Assembly (NCBI GenBank): GCA_046757725.1
Contig: JBHHYU010000076.1
Coordinates: forward strand, 1 to 15,071
DNA from: JBHHYU01 sp046757725
Lineage (GTDB): Bacteria > Desulfobacterota > Binatia > UBA9968
Direction of reading: 5' to 3'
Length of the DNA stretch: 15,071 nucleotides
Shown: piece by piece, positions 1 to 7,126 of the stretch
Numbering within the stretch: position 1 is the first letter of the stretch
Layout of the letters: every line of letters starts with the position of its first letter
Translations under genes and position numbers: made by a program
The notes under the pieces: generated by a model
Databases searched by the model: none
Seen by the model: the letters and a program-made list of their open reading frames with translations, nothing else
Told to the model about the DNA's origin: nothing

Positions 1-1
1 T

Positions 2-77
<76 letters not shown>

Positions 78-380
78 TCAAAGGGGTTTGATGAGGTGAA
101 GGATCGAGGCCAGGATAAAAGACCCTACATAGGCCACAAGGAGATCCAAAAAGAAGCGCAAGGCACCCAGCGCTTCCATAATCTCCTTAAGGTCAAAGTA
201 CAGGATGGCGTATTGTCCCACAAAGGAGCCGAACAGTCCAATCATGAAGTAACGGAACCAGTTTCCCTCTTTGCCGTGTGACACGGTTTGTCGAGCAAGG
301 AAACCTGCTACCACGGCAATGACGAGAGTAGCTATAAGATTCGACTGTAAGTATCTCAGTACTGCTTCCGCGATTTCCAT
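78..380 (-). CDS. Small membrane protein resembling the GlsB/YeaQ/YmgE family
   Basis: This encodes 100 residues with three hydrophobic helices (about 13-32, 43-63 and 73-97). The first is followed by a short charged loop (HGKEGNW) and a glycine-rich second helix with GLFGSFVG. That layout resembles the GlsB/YeaQ/YmgE ('transglycosylase-associated') small membrane proteins, but the match is by eye and weak, and no reaction can be assigned. The ATG at 380 has a good ribosome site (AGGGGAG, about 6 nt upstream) and overlaps the 3' end of the ThiE-like gene by 25 bases, so it is probably translated from the thi transcript. The stop codon abuts tRNA-Thr. Confidence 0.75.
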   Translation of the reverse strand: MEIAEAVLRYLQSNLIATLVIAVVAGFLARQTVSHGKEGNWFRYFMIGLFGSFVGQYAILYFDLKEIMEALGALRFFLDLLVAYVGSFILASILHLIKPL

Positions 381-1021
381 CGCGCTCTCCCCTGTTTAAG
401 GGTCCCCAAAATCTCTTGAGCCGCCGTACGCGGGTCCAGAGCCCCCAGGATTGCAGAGATCAGAGCAACTCCTCGAATACCGGTTCCTATGACTTCGGGA
501 ATATTCTCCGCCTTGATCCCCCCAATAGCATAAACGGGAAGGGAACTTTTTTCCACAACTTTTTTCAGTGGAACAAGGCCTTGAGGTTTTCCGTAGGCGG
601 CTTTAGAGGGAGTGAAATATACGGGGCCGAACAGAATAAAATCAGCTCCTGCATGCTCTGCATCCAGAGCCTCTCTTACAGAATGGGTGGAAGCCCCGAT
701 CAGCTTGTCATGTCCGAGCAGAGCCCTGGCCGTTTTCACAGGCATGGAATGGGTTCCGAGCTGAACCCCGTCCGCATCAACTCCCAGGGCAACATCGACT
801 CGGTCGTTGATATAGAGAGCTGCATGAAAGCTCGCGCAAAGCCCTTTGACCTTTTCAGCGACGACAAAAAGCTCCCGACCACTCAGATCCTTTTCTCTGA
901 GTTGAATCGCTTTCACCCCGCCGTCCAACGCCTGTTCAAGAACCCAGAGCAAGTCCTTCTCCCGGGTTTGGGTCCGATCCGTAATGAGGTAAAGATTAAA
1001 TGGAGGCAGGTGGGTCTGCAA
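356..1021 (-). CDS. thiE: Thiamine phosphate synthase family protein (ThiE, possibly TenI-like)
   Basis: This is a 221-residue TIM-barrel protein. ThiE joins hydroxymethylpyrimidine diphosphate to thiazole phosphate to give thiamine phosphate. Family signatures are LYLITDR at 10-16, QLREKDL at 40-46 (Q40, R42, K44), NDRVDVA with D73, STHSVREA with H113, FGPVYFTPSK at 131-140 and YAIGGI at 164-169. The second magnesium-binding aspartate of ThiE (in a GQ-x-D loop) is not visible; the equivalent loop reads LGTHSMP. This leaves the TenI-type thiazole tautomerase as an alternative. The start is TTG at 1021, 8 bases after the thiG stop. The gene overlaps the next by 25 bases. It is the third gene of the riboswitch-controlled operon. 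Confidence 0.88.
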   Translation of the reverse strand: MQTHLPPFNLYLITDRTQTREKDLLWVLEQALDGGVKAIQLREKDLSGRELFVVAEKVKGLCASFHAALYINDRVDVALGVDADGVQLGTHSMPVKTARALLGHDKLIGASTHSVREALDAEHAGADFILFGPVYFTPSKAAYGKPQGLVPLKKVVEKSSLPVYAIGGIKAENIPEVIGTGIRGVALISAILGALDPRTAAQEILGTLKQGRARWKSRKQY

Positions 1022-1029
1022 TGGTTATT

Positions 1030-1803
1030 CTAACCTAGAATACCCTGCAGGGGGCTCGAGGCAGTGGCATAGAGCTTCTTCGGGATCCGCCCCGCAAGGA
1101 AGGCCTTCCTTCCCGCTTCTATGGCGAGTTTCATTGCCTCAGCCATCAAGATAGGGTCTTTGGCGCCTGCAATAGCCGAGTTCATCAGCACGCCGTCACA
1201 ACCCATCTCCATAGCGATAGAGGCGTCCGATGCAGTCCCCACCCCCGCGTCCACGATCACGGGCACCGTCGCCTGCTCCTGAATGATCCGGATATTGTAA
1301 GGATTGCGAATACCAAGGCCGGAACCTATGGGCGCCGCTAGGGGCATGATGGCGGCGCATCCCATCTCCTGGAGTTTTCTGGCCGCAATGCTGTCATCAC
1401 TGATATAAGGTAAGACGACAAAGCCCTCTTTTATCAATATTCGGGCAGCCTCAAGCGTAGCCGGCATGTCAGGGAAGAGAGTTTTTTCATCCCCGATGAC
1501 CTCCAGCTTGACCAGATTGCCCACCCCAGCCTCGCGGGCTAAACGACAGGTCCGTACGGCATCCTCCGCCGTGTAACATCCCGCCGTGTTGGGTAATATC
1601 GTATATTTTTTGGCGTCCACGTAGTCAAGTAGGCTCTCCTTGTTGGGGTCCGTGATGTTGACCCGCCGCACCGCCACTGTAACAATCTCCGCCCCCGAAG
1701 CCGCTAGGGCCCTCTGGGTCTCACCGAAGTCTTTATACTTCCCGGTCCCCACAATCAGACGTGAATGAAAGGTCTTACCAGCCAATTGAAAAAGGTCTTC
1801 CAT
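1030..1803 (-). CDS. thiG: Thiazole synthase ThiG
   Basis: This is a 257-residue protein of usual ThiG length. ThiG builds the thiazole phosphate ring of thiamine from deoxyxylulose 5-phosphate, a glycine- or tyrosine-derived imine, and sulfur carried on ThiS thiocarboxylate. Diagnostic stretches are VGTGKY at 18-23, VTVAVRRVN at 41-49, LPNTAGCYTAEDAV at 70-83, the Schiff-base lysine region NLVKLEVI (K99), PLAAPIGSGLG and VDAGVGTASDA. A longer reading frame starts at 1902, but it would overlap most of thiS. The ATG at 1803 gives the family N-terminus and has AGAGGT upstream. It lies 10 bases after thiS. Confidence 0.97.
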   Translation of the reverse strand: MEDLFQLAGKTFHSRLIVGTGKYKDFGETQRALAASGAEIVTVAVRRVNITDPNKESLLDYVDAKKYTILPNTAGCYTAEDAVRTCRLAREAGVGNLVKLEVIGDEKTLFPDMPATLEAARILIKEGFVVLPYISDDSIAARKLQEMGCAAIMPLAAPIGSGLGIRNPYNIRIIQEQATVPVIVDAGVGTASDASIAMEMGCDGVLMNSAIAGAKDPILMAEAMKLAIEAGRKAFLAGRIPKKLYATASSPLQGILG

Positions 1804-1813
1804 CTTGTACCTC

Positions 1814-2014
1814 TTATCCCCCTCCGACGAATTGGACAATCTCCACTGTATCCCCTTGCTGCAAACGAGTGGTCCCGTAGTTCTCCCGGGGAAGAACGTC
1901 ACGGTTCAATTCCACCACAACCCGTCCAGGACGGATGCCTAACTCGCCGAGGAGCCGGGTAACCGTCAGGTCAGCCGCAATCTCTTTCTCTTCGCCGTTG
2001 AGTTGAATTCTCAC
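1814..2014 (-). CDS. thiS: Sulfur carrier protein ThiS
   Basis: This is a 66-residue ubiquitin-like sulfur carrier. ThiS is adenylated and thiocarboxylated at its C-terminal glycine, then donates sulfur to the thiazole made by ThiG. The sequence opens with the strand RIQLNGEE and ends in VQFVGGG, the required Gly-Gly tail. The GTG at 2014 gives the normal family length. The open frame extends to a TTG at 2074, but that stretch is the riboswitch terminator hairpin. The GTG lies only 6 bases beyond the terminator T-tract, with just GAG directly before it as a possible ribosome site. It is first in the thiS-thiG-thiE order. Confidence 0.93.
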   Translation of the reverse strand: MRIQLNGEEKEIAADLTVTRLLGELGIRPGRVVVELNRDVLPRENYGTTRLQQGDTVEIVQFVGGG

Positions 2015-2020
2015 CTCAGT

Positions 2021-2071
2021 AAAAAACCGTATCCGACATAACCACAGGGACGTGGCCAGGGAATACGGTTT
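2021..2071 (-). terminator. Intrinsic terminator, expression platform of the TPP riboswitch
   Basis: On the minus strand the 9-base arm AAACCGTAT (2071-2063) pairs perfectly with ATACGGTTT (2032-2024), followed by a run of six T (2026-2021). A smaller GCCAC/GTGGT helix can form in the loop. This is a classic attenuator placed directly before thiS. An upstream ACGGT (2088-2084) can pair with ACCGT in the 5' arm and is a candidate antiterminator. That alternative pairing was judged by eye and not folded. Confidence 0.8.
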
Positions 2072-2117
2072 CAAGTTCGCCCCACCGTTAACAAAACAGA
2101 CGGGACAGCGACTCTCA

Positions 2118-2215
2118 CGCTTCCCTACGCCGGCACTATCCGGATCAGGTTCAAAGGGTTACCCGATAGTCACCATCTCGGGCTCTCAGTCCACCAACGG
2201 CAGACACCCCTAGCA
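2118..2215 (-). ncRNA. TPP riboswitch aptamer (THI element)
   Basis: The minus strand carries the conserved TPP aptamer blocks in order: AGGGGTG, then GGACTGAGAG, then ACCCTTTGAACCTGATC, a GGATAGTGCC stretch, and GTAGGGAAGCG. The outer stem pairs the first and last blocks. It binds thiamine pyrophosphate and, with the terminator at 2071-2021, should stop transcription of thiS-thiG-thiE when TPP is plentiful. It begins about 7 bases after the proposed -10 box. Confidence 0.97.
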
Positions 2216-2221
2216 TGGGGA

Positions 2222-2250
2222 AAATTATCAGACGGGGAGGGGCAAGTCAA
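2222..2250 (-). promoter_or_regulatory. Promoter of the thi operon
   Basis: On the minus strand TTGACT (2250-2245) and TAATTT (2227-2222) are separated by exactly 17 bases. This is a good sigma-70-type promoter. The start of transcription would fall close to 2215, at the first base of the riboswitch aptamer, which supports the call. Confidence 0.65.
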
Positions 2251-2278
2251 ACCTACCCAACCGCTGTAACCTGCCCGA

Positions 2279-3124
2279 CTAAAGTTCAATCGCCACACTG
2301 GCGTACCCTACGACTTCTCGCATGGGGAAAGTATCGCCGGAATGGCAGTGTTTGAGAAGCCGCACCTTTCGGGCTCCCAAGGCCTTAGCGGCAAAAAGCA
2401 CCACCGCAACGGGAAAAACCCCACACATGGTGACGCCTTCTTCCTCCACCGTTTTCAACAGGCCCGCGGGGTTTAGAGACAAGACCTGGTCAAGCGCCAA
2501 CCGATCCAGCCTCTCGGTTTCCTTTGGGGAAAGATAATGATTAAGGTCGCTGCTGGCGAGCAAAACCGTCTTTTTTTTGGAGGCCGACTCCAGTGCTACA
2601 ACATGTGCGATTGCATGGCCGAGCCAGTCACACTCTTGTTCGGATATGTAAGAGAGGGAGATAGGTAAAAAGGTAAAGGGCTCTAGAATACTTTGGAGGA
2701 ATGGAAGCTGGACCTCAATACTGTGTTCCCGGAGGTGGGATCGGTCATCGCTTTCAAGAATATCGATCTGGGTCTGCAACAATCTCCCAAGCTCTTGATC
2801 CACTTCAACCCTGCCCAGCGGTGTTTCCCAGTATTCGGCCGAGCTAAGGGCAACCCGGGTCCCGTTTCCACGGTGATTCACTCCGACAATGACAACACAC
2901 CCGACATCTCTCACAAGGCACGAATAAAGGTGAGCGGCACAGGGACCGGAGTAGGCATAACCGGCGTGGGGGACCATTCCCCCCAAAAGTGACGGGGAAG
3001 GGGACGTCACTCCCCTAGGGCCCAGAGGGCTGGCGACTAGGCACTCCTTCAGCTCTCTTTTTAGCTCTTCAGCCTCAGCCGCGTAAAAAGACCCCGCCAC
3101 GGCGGGAGGCCTGACGCCTACCAT
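2279..3124 (-). CDS. Memo-family protein (AmmeMemoRadiSam system protein B type)
   Basis: This is a 281-residue protein of the MEMO1/DUF52 family, related to extradiol dioxygenase-like folds. Visible family motifs are the opening RPPAVAGSFY at 5-14, VPHAGYAYSG with H53, GVNHRG with H84, EHSIEVQLPF with H134, SSDLNHY with D193 and H196, MCGVFPV with C234, and HCHSGDT at 259-265. The two histidines and the cysteine match the metal-binding residues described for human Memo. In many bacteria the gene sits with AMMECR1 and a radical SAM gene; neither is in this window. It follows the FAH gene by 16 bases and is probably co-transcribed with it. Its biochemical role is not settled in bacteria. Confidence 0.92.
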   Translation of the reverse strand: MVGVRPPAVAGSFYAAEAEELKRELKECLVASPLGPRGVTSPSPSLLGGMVPHAGYAYSGPCAAHLYSCLVRDVGCVVIVGVNHRGNGTRVALSSAEYWETPLGRVEVDQELGRLLQTQIDILESDDRSHLREHSIEVQLPFLQSILEPFTFLPISLSYISEQECDWLGHAIAHVVALESASKKKTVLLASSDLNHYLSPKETERLDRLALDQVLSLNPAGLLKTVEEEGVTMCGVFPVAVVLFAAKALGARKVRLLKHCHSGDTFPMREVVGYASVAIEL

Positions 3125-3140
3125 AGGCCACCACTCTCCC

Positions 3141-4085
3141 TCAAGGAGCTGCGATTGCTACCTGTAGGACCCCGATGCCCTCCACCTCCCCCTCAACGCT
3201 GTCGCCCGGCTTAAGAAAAATGGGTGGAACTCGGGCAAAGCCGACGCCCGAGGGCGTCCCGGTACTGACAATTTCCCCCGGTTCCAGAGTCATACCACTT
3301 GAGAGCGCTTCGATCGTGGTTGGAATATCAAATAGCATGTCCCGGGTATTGCCATCTTGCATCACTTCACCGTTGATCCGGCACATGAGTCTCAACTCAT
3401 GGGGATTAGGAAGGCTACTCTTATGTACGATCCAGGGACCCAGCGGGCAATAGGTATCCAGTGACTTACCCTTAAACCACTGGCCGTGCCTTCGTTGCAG
3501 GTCCCGTGCGGTCATATCGAGACAGATGGTGTAACCGAAGATATAATCATAGACCTTCTCCCTGGGGATGTCCCTCCCTTTTTTTCCCATGATGACCGCC
3601 AGTTCGATCTCAAAGTCTAGTTTCTCGGTGGCCTTGTGGTGAATGACTTTTCCTTGGTGACCGATTACCGACGTGGCCGGCTTAGTGAAGAAAACAGGGG
3701 CATCCGGATAATGCAGCTGCAAGGACCGAGCCCTGGTCCCCTCCTCTATATGCTCCCGGTAATTTAACCCAAGGAGAATAACATTCTTTCTCGGCCACGG
3801 TATCGGGGAAATGATTTTGACTTGAGTCAATCTCAATAGGGCCCCTGCCTGCCTGAGTTTTCTAAGCCCCGTTTGGTCTTTTCCCGCTACGTACCTCGCT
3901 GCCTTTTTGGCCGCGCCGAGGGCTCTACTCCCTCCCTCGATAAACGCCTGCATGCTGGTTAACCACGTCGGCGAACCACCTCTCAGATAACGTCGATTGA
4001 TCTCGGCAAGATCCAGGACCCGATCATCCGCCGTCACAAGACCTATCCGGTGCTGATTTTTTCGAACAAAGGTAATGAAACGCAT
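3141..4085 (-). CDS. Fumarylacetoacetate hydrolase (FAH) family protein
   Basis: This is a 314-residue protein with an N-terminal cap domain (about 1-90) and an FAH catalytic domain (about 95-312). The family cleaves or decarboxylates beta-diketo or oxo acids with a bound divalent metal. Seen here are LGLNYREH with H112, FFTKPATSVIG at 132-142, the metal-binding DFEIEL with E159 and E161, CLDMTARD with D190, FKGKSLD with K207, and the C-terminal GTPSGVGFA. The substrate cannot be named; acylpyruvate, 2-hydroxyhepta-2,4-diene-1,7-dioate isomerase and oxaloacetate activities are all found in the family. The ATG at 4085 has a near-perfect ribosome site, AAGGAGG, 6 bases upstream. It is the first gene of a two-gene unit with the Memo-like gene. 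Confidence 0.93.
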   Translation of the reverse strand: MRFITFVRKNQHRIGLVTADDRVLDLAEINRRYLRGGSPTWLTSMQAFIEGGSRALGAAKKAARYVAGKDQTGLRKLRQAGALLRLTQVKIISPIPWPRKNVILLGLNYREHIEEGTRARSLQLHYPDAPVFFTKPATSVIGHQGKVIHHKATEKLDFEIELAVIMGKKGRDIPREKVYDYIFGYTICLDMTARDLQRRHGQWFKGKSLDTYCPLGPWIVHKSSLPNPHELRLMCRINGEVMQDGNTRDMLFDIPTTIEALSSGMTLEPGEIVSTGTPSGVGFARVPPIFLKPGDSVEGEVEGIGVLQVAIAAP

Positions 4086-4136
4086 TTTGCCTCCTTCACC
4101 TATCCCGATGATATTCAGGTTTTTCTGATAACCTTA

Positions 4137-4165
4137 GAAATAGAAAATGGGTCCGCTGTTGTCAA
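4137..4165 (-). promoter_or_regulatory. Probable promoter of the FAH-Memo operon
   Basis: The minus strand has a perfect TTGACA (4165-4160), a 17-base spacer and TATTTC (4142-4137). The -10 box is weak. It lies 52 bases before the FAH start, in the divergent region shared with the small plus-strand gene. Confidence 0.45.
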
Positions 4166-4224
4166 GGAGACCTGATCAGTGCTAATTTTTATCTATGAGC
4201 CGAAAAAAAGAAGAGCGGTCAACC

Positions 4225-4422
4225 ATGCGCGTGGGAGACCGCATTTTGATAGACAAGGGCGTTGCCAAGAAGGTCTATCTAGTGGCTTGTGTGGAGATCC
4301 CCCACTCCTCAGAGAGGGTTTTCGTAACTAGATCAGGAGGAGACTTCACCATCGGTCTTAAAGTATGGAAATCCGACTACGCCTGGAACCAGAGGAGTCA
4401 AATGTGGGTCCATAGAAGTTAA
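4225..4422 (+). CDS. Small hypothetical protein
   Basis: This is a 65-residue protein from the ATG at 4225. A start at 4195 would add ten mostly charged residues and has no visible ribosome site. I do not recognise the family. The sequence reads as alternating beta strands (VGDRILID, KKVYLVACVEI, RVFVTRSGG, FTIGLKVW) with a tryptophan-rich end (SDYAWNQRSQMWVH), so a small beta-barrel or beta-sheet fold is likely. There is no signal peptide, membrane helix or cysteine pair. It is the first plus-strand gene after the divergent region, 57 bases ahead of holA, and could be co-transcribed with it. It is probably real because of its coding-like composition and isolated position, but it could be spurious. 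Confidence 0.5.
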   Translation: MRVGDRILIDKGVAKKVYLVACVEIPHSSERVFVTRSGGDFTIGLKVWKSDYAWNQRSQMWVHRS

Positions 4423-4479
4423 TGATTCACAGTTCTGCCTCAACATACGACGCGGAAAAGTTGTTAGGCATTTTCACCA

Positions 4480-5856
4480 GTGACCGATTCTGAGGCAAAA
4501 ACCAAAACTTATTTTCTCTGTATGAAACAAGACCTGAGAGCCGTCCTTTCAGAGATCCACAAAAGGGATGGACCCTTATTTCTCCTCCTCCACGGGGATG
4601 ACTTTACCCTGGCCACGGCAACTAAGGCAATCCTTGATCGTCTTCTGCTTCCGGAGAATCGTTCTTTCAACCTGGAGAGGTTCGATGGTCGTACCAACCC
4701 ATGGGACCAGATCGAGACCGCTCTGATGACACCGCCACTCTTTCCAGGTAGAAAGGTGATCCTCGTGGAAAATGCTCCCTACTTTCTCTCGCGCGAGCAT
4801 AAGGGGGAGCTTGGTGAAAAGGTTCTGCAACTTTTAGGTGAGGGAGAAAACAATAAGGCCGCCAGAGCTTTCTTGGACCTTCTTCTTTTGGAAGGATGGA
4901 CACAAGAACGTTGGGATAAGCTCCAAGGCTCATTTTCTGCAGCCGGATTTGCTCAGCTTTTTGGTCGTGCCAAAAAAGAGGCGAGGAAGGAGGTAGAAGG
5001 GCTCTTGGCATTCTGCCGTAACAGTGGCATGAACCTCAAGCATGCCACGGCTGGAGGGGAAAATAGATTGGCAGAGTTCATAGAGCAGGACTTGCCTCCG
5101 TGGGCCAATTTCGTAATTCTCGCCTCCCATGTCGACCGCAGGACCCGTCTCTATCGAAGACTCGAGGAAAAAGGGGCTGTCCTCGATCTCAGTTTGAGGC
5201 GGGAGAAAAGCGGAAGAATCAGTCGGGATGCGCTGTTGGCTTTCCTCGACCGGCATCTCAAAGAGGCAGGCAAAAAAATAGAGTCTCAAGCCAGGGAAAT
5301 GATTTGGCTAAGAGCCGGTGGCGAGCTTTGGGCCGTCCATCAGGAGTTAGAGAAGTTACTCCTTTACGTGGGGGAGAGCCCCTGGATCAGAGTGAGGGAT
5401 GTTGAAGAGGCCTTTTCGGATCAAGGCGAGGCCTGGGTCTTCGATCTGACCAGTGCAATCACCGAACGAAACCCGTTGCGGGCACTTGGTCATTTGGAGC
5501 GCCTGCTGTCGCACGGTAACCATCCCCTGAGATTATTAGGACCCATTGCCAGTGAAACGCGACGACTGCTGGGAGCGCGTCAACTCATGAATGGAGAGAT
5601 GCGCGGGAAATGGGACAAGGCAATGACCTATCCTCAGTTCCAGGCAAACGTGCTTCAGCAGGGACCGCCCTTATTGACACGAAGCCCATACGGGGACTAC
5701 ATGGCCTTTCAGAAGGCGGAGAATTTCACTTTGCAAGAACTGACGTTTCATCTGCAGTGCATCTATCAAGCCGATATCCGCCTTAAATCAACCGGCAACC
5801 CCCCAGGCATGGTCATGGAGAGGTTAATTCTCGAAATGTGTCAAGGACAGAGATGA
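4480..5856 (+). CDS. holA: DNA polymerase III subunit delta, long form
   Basis: This is 458 residues from GTG 4480, or 444 from ATG 4522; neither has a clear ribosome site, and the ATG start fits the usual N-terminus better. HolA is the clamp-loader delta subunit, an AAA+-like protein without ATPase activity that opens the beta sliding clamp. Family features are FLLLHGDD at 34-41, the aromatic FDG region, PPLFPGRKVILVENAP at 85-100, VILASHVDRRTRLYR at 212-226, WAVHQELEKLLLYVG near 300, and the C-terminal collar helices with HPLRLLGPIASETR. About 90 residues (roughly 105-200, rich in Lys, Glu and Leu) are inserted in the first domain. This makes the protein about 100 residues longer than typical HolA. 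Its stop overlaps the next start (ATGA). Confidence 0.88.
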   Translation: MTDSEAKTKTYFLCMKQDLRAVLSEIHKRDGPLFLLLHGDDFTLATATKAILDRLLLPENRSFNLERFDGRTNPWDQIETALMTPPLFPGRKVILVENAPYFLSREHKGELGEKVLQLLGEGENNKAARAFLDLLLLEGWTQERWDKLQGSFSAAGFAQLFGRAKKEARKEVEGLLAFCRNSGMNLKHATAGGENRLAEFIEQDLPPWANFVILASHVDRRTRLYRRLEEKGAVLDLSLRREKSGRISRDALLAFLDRHLKEAGKKIESQAREMIWLRAGGELWAVHQELEKLLLYVGESPWIRVRDVEEAFSDQGEAWVFDLTSAITERNPLRALGHLERLLSHGNHPLRLLGPIASETRRLLGARQLMNGEMRGKWDKAMTYPQFQANVLQQGPPLLTRSPYGDYMAFQKAENFTLQELTFHLQCIYQADIRLKSTGNPPGMVMERLILEMCQGQR

Positions 5857-6401
5857 AAAGACCAGCGAGCATCTTTTTCCTTACCCTCTGCATCGCTTAT
5901 TTTGTCTTATCTCCCCTTAATGTTTTAGCAGGGATGGCTGTTCAGGCCTGCTTCAGTCCCCTGGGAGATTGTTCCAGCTATATTGGTCGCATGATCGGTC
6001 AAGCTCGGACGGAAATTCTAGTAGCGGTTTACGCGTTTACCAGCGATGACCTGGCTTGGGCCCTAGTTAAGGCACGGCGCAGGGGTGTAAAAATCCGAGT
6101 AGTCCTGGATCGGGAGTTTGACAAGGAACGCAGAAGCTCCAAAGGATCGTTTCTAGAACAACAGGGCCTTCTCGTGCGCCGCGTCTCTGGTTTAAGCTCA
6201 GAGAGGCGGGACAGAGGGCCCGGGCTGATGCACCAGAAGTTTGCCGTCATAGACCGTAGCGTCGTCGTAACCGGATCCTATAACTGGACTCTATCGGCGG
6301 ATAATATCAATGATGAAAACCTGCTCCTTTTCCGTGATGCGGGACCGCTGGCCGAGGAGTACCGTAAGGAGTTTTTTCGTCTCTGGGAGAAAAAAAGGTG
6401 A
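5853..6401 (+). CDS. Secreted single-HKD phospholipase D-like nuclease
   Basis: This is a 182-residue protein. It has an N-terminal signal peptide (about 1-26, ending NVLA before Gly) and one phospholipase D-type catalytic motif: H127-Q-K129 with D134, then GSYNWT at 141-146 and NDEN containing E155. One HKD motif in about 150 residues is typical of the Nuc/BfiI-like endonucleases, which work as dimers and cleave nucleic acid phosphodiesters in the periplasm or outside the cell. A cardiolipin synthase would carry two motifs. The start at 5853 overlaps the holA stop as ATGA and has AAGGA upstream. The stop overlaps the GTG of the next gene, so holA, this gene and the OB-fold gene appear translationally coupled. 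Confidence 0.88.
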   Translation: MKRPASIFFLTLCIAYFVLSPLNVLAGMAVQACFSPLGDCSSYIGRMIGQARTEILVAVYAFTSDDLAWALVKARRRGVKIRVVLDREFDKERRSSKGSFLEQQGLLVRRVSGLSSERRDRGPGLMHQKFAVIDRSVVVTGSYNWTLSADNINDENLLLFRDAGPLAEEYRKEFFRLWEKKR

Positions 6402-6877
6402 GATCAGCCTCTTTGTCTACAGCCCTTTTAATGGTCGGTACGTTCCTCGCCGGTTTTTTTTCCCACGTTCTCTATCAGCGTTGGACAACTCCTTCCCCTG
6501 TCAATCAGGGTTATCCGGTTACCTTTGCCCCCTTGCCTCCGCCGGTGGCAAAACAGGCCGAGATACCGCTTCTCCAAGCAAGTGAAGTGGATAAGATCAG
6601 GAAACTTACAGGAAAACAGGTCAGGGTTCGCGGCAAAGTCTATCGTGTGGGCCACTCGGCCAAGAGCGACACCTATTTTCTCAACTTCGGTCCGGCTCGT
6701 TCTTCTTTCACTGCGGTTATTTTTGCCTCCTCTCTGAACCTATTTAAAAAAGACAAACTCCCTCCGAAAAACTATGAAGGAAAAGAAGTTGAGCTAAAGG
6801 GGGAGATTAGAGACCACCCTGAATATGGGCTGGAGATGATCTTGGAAAAGCCGGCACAAATCAAGGTGGTGGATTGA
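6398..6877 (+). CDS. Membrane-anchored OB-fold protein
   Basis: This is a 159-residue protein starting at GTG 6398, which shares bases with the preceding TGA. One hydrophobic helix (about 5-25) is followed by a proline-rich linker (about 32-55) and a C-terminal beta-rich domain. The stretch VRVRGKVYRVGHSAKSD, then YFLNFGPARSSFTAVIF, then VELKGEIRDH resembles the OB-fold nucleic-acid-binding domains found with secreted nucleases. The domain would lie outside the cytoplasmic membrane. Coupling to the secreted nuclease gene suggests that the two act together on DNA or RNA in the periplasm; this is inference. The exact family was not confirmed. Confidence 0.7.
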   Translation: MRSASLSTALLMVGTFLAGFFSHVLYQRWTTPSPVNQGYPVTFAPLPPPVAKQAEIPLLQASEVDKIRKLTGKQVRVRGKVYRVGHSAKSDTYFLNFGPARSSFTAVIFASSLNLFKKDKLPPKNYEGKEVELKGEIRDHPEYGLEMILEKPAQIKVVD

Positions 6878-6937
6878 TACTTAGATTCCGGGAAAGAGAC
6901 TTGGAAAGTTCTTCTATTTAGTTTAAAACCATCAGCT

Positions 6938-7126
6938 ATGAAGCAGGAGAAAAAGAAGTGCATGATTTGCGGCAAGGTCATACCGCTTAAAGGTGGGATC
7001 TGTGAGCCCTGCCAGGAGCGGATTCGGAGAGAGGCACTGGGGGAACGGGACAATGTTCGCACGCAAGCGGAAAGGGAGCTGAAAAAGCACGGGGTGGTTC
7101 CGGACTCAAGGAAAGGACAGAAATAA
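6938..7126 (+). CDS. Small zinc-ribbon protein
   Basis: This is a 62-residue, highly charged protein with two CxxC pairs, C8-MI-C11 and C22-EP-C25, spaced as a zinc ribbon. They are followed by a basic and acidic helical tail (about 26-62). Such small proteins are common after housekeeping genes and usually have no known role; zinc binding is inferred from the cysteine spacing only. The start ATG at 6938 has no clear ribosome site. It lies 60 bases after the OB-fold gene and may be the last gene of that transcript. Confidence 0.65.
   Translation: MKQEKKKCMICGKVIPLKGGICEPCQERIRREALGERDNVRTQAERELKKHGVVPDSRKGQK

Noticed and set aside
416..1033. 205-codon plus-strand open frame
   Set aside because: It is antisense to the thiE gene, with no family resemblance and shadow-like composition.
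1804..1902. Longer thiG frame starting at 1902
   Set aside because: It would overlap nearly half of thiS in another frame and adds a non-family N-terminus. The ATG at 1803 has a ribosome site and gives the usual ThiG length.
2015..2074. Longer thiS frame starting with TTG at 2074
   Set aside because: The extension is the riboswitch terminator hairpin and T-tract. The GTG at 2014 gives the standard 66-residue ThiS.
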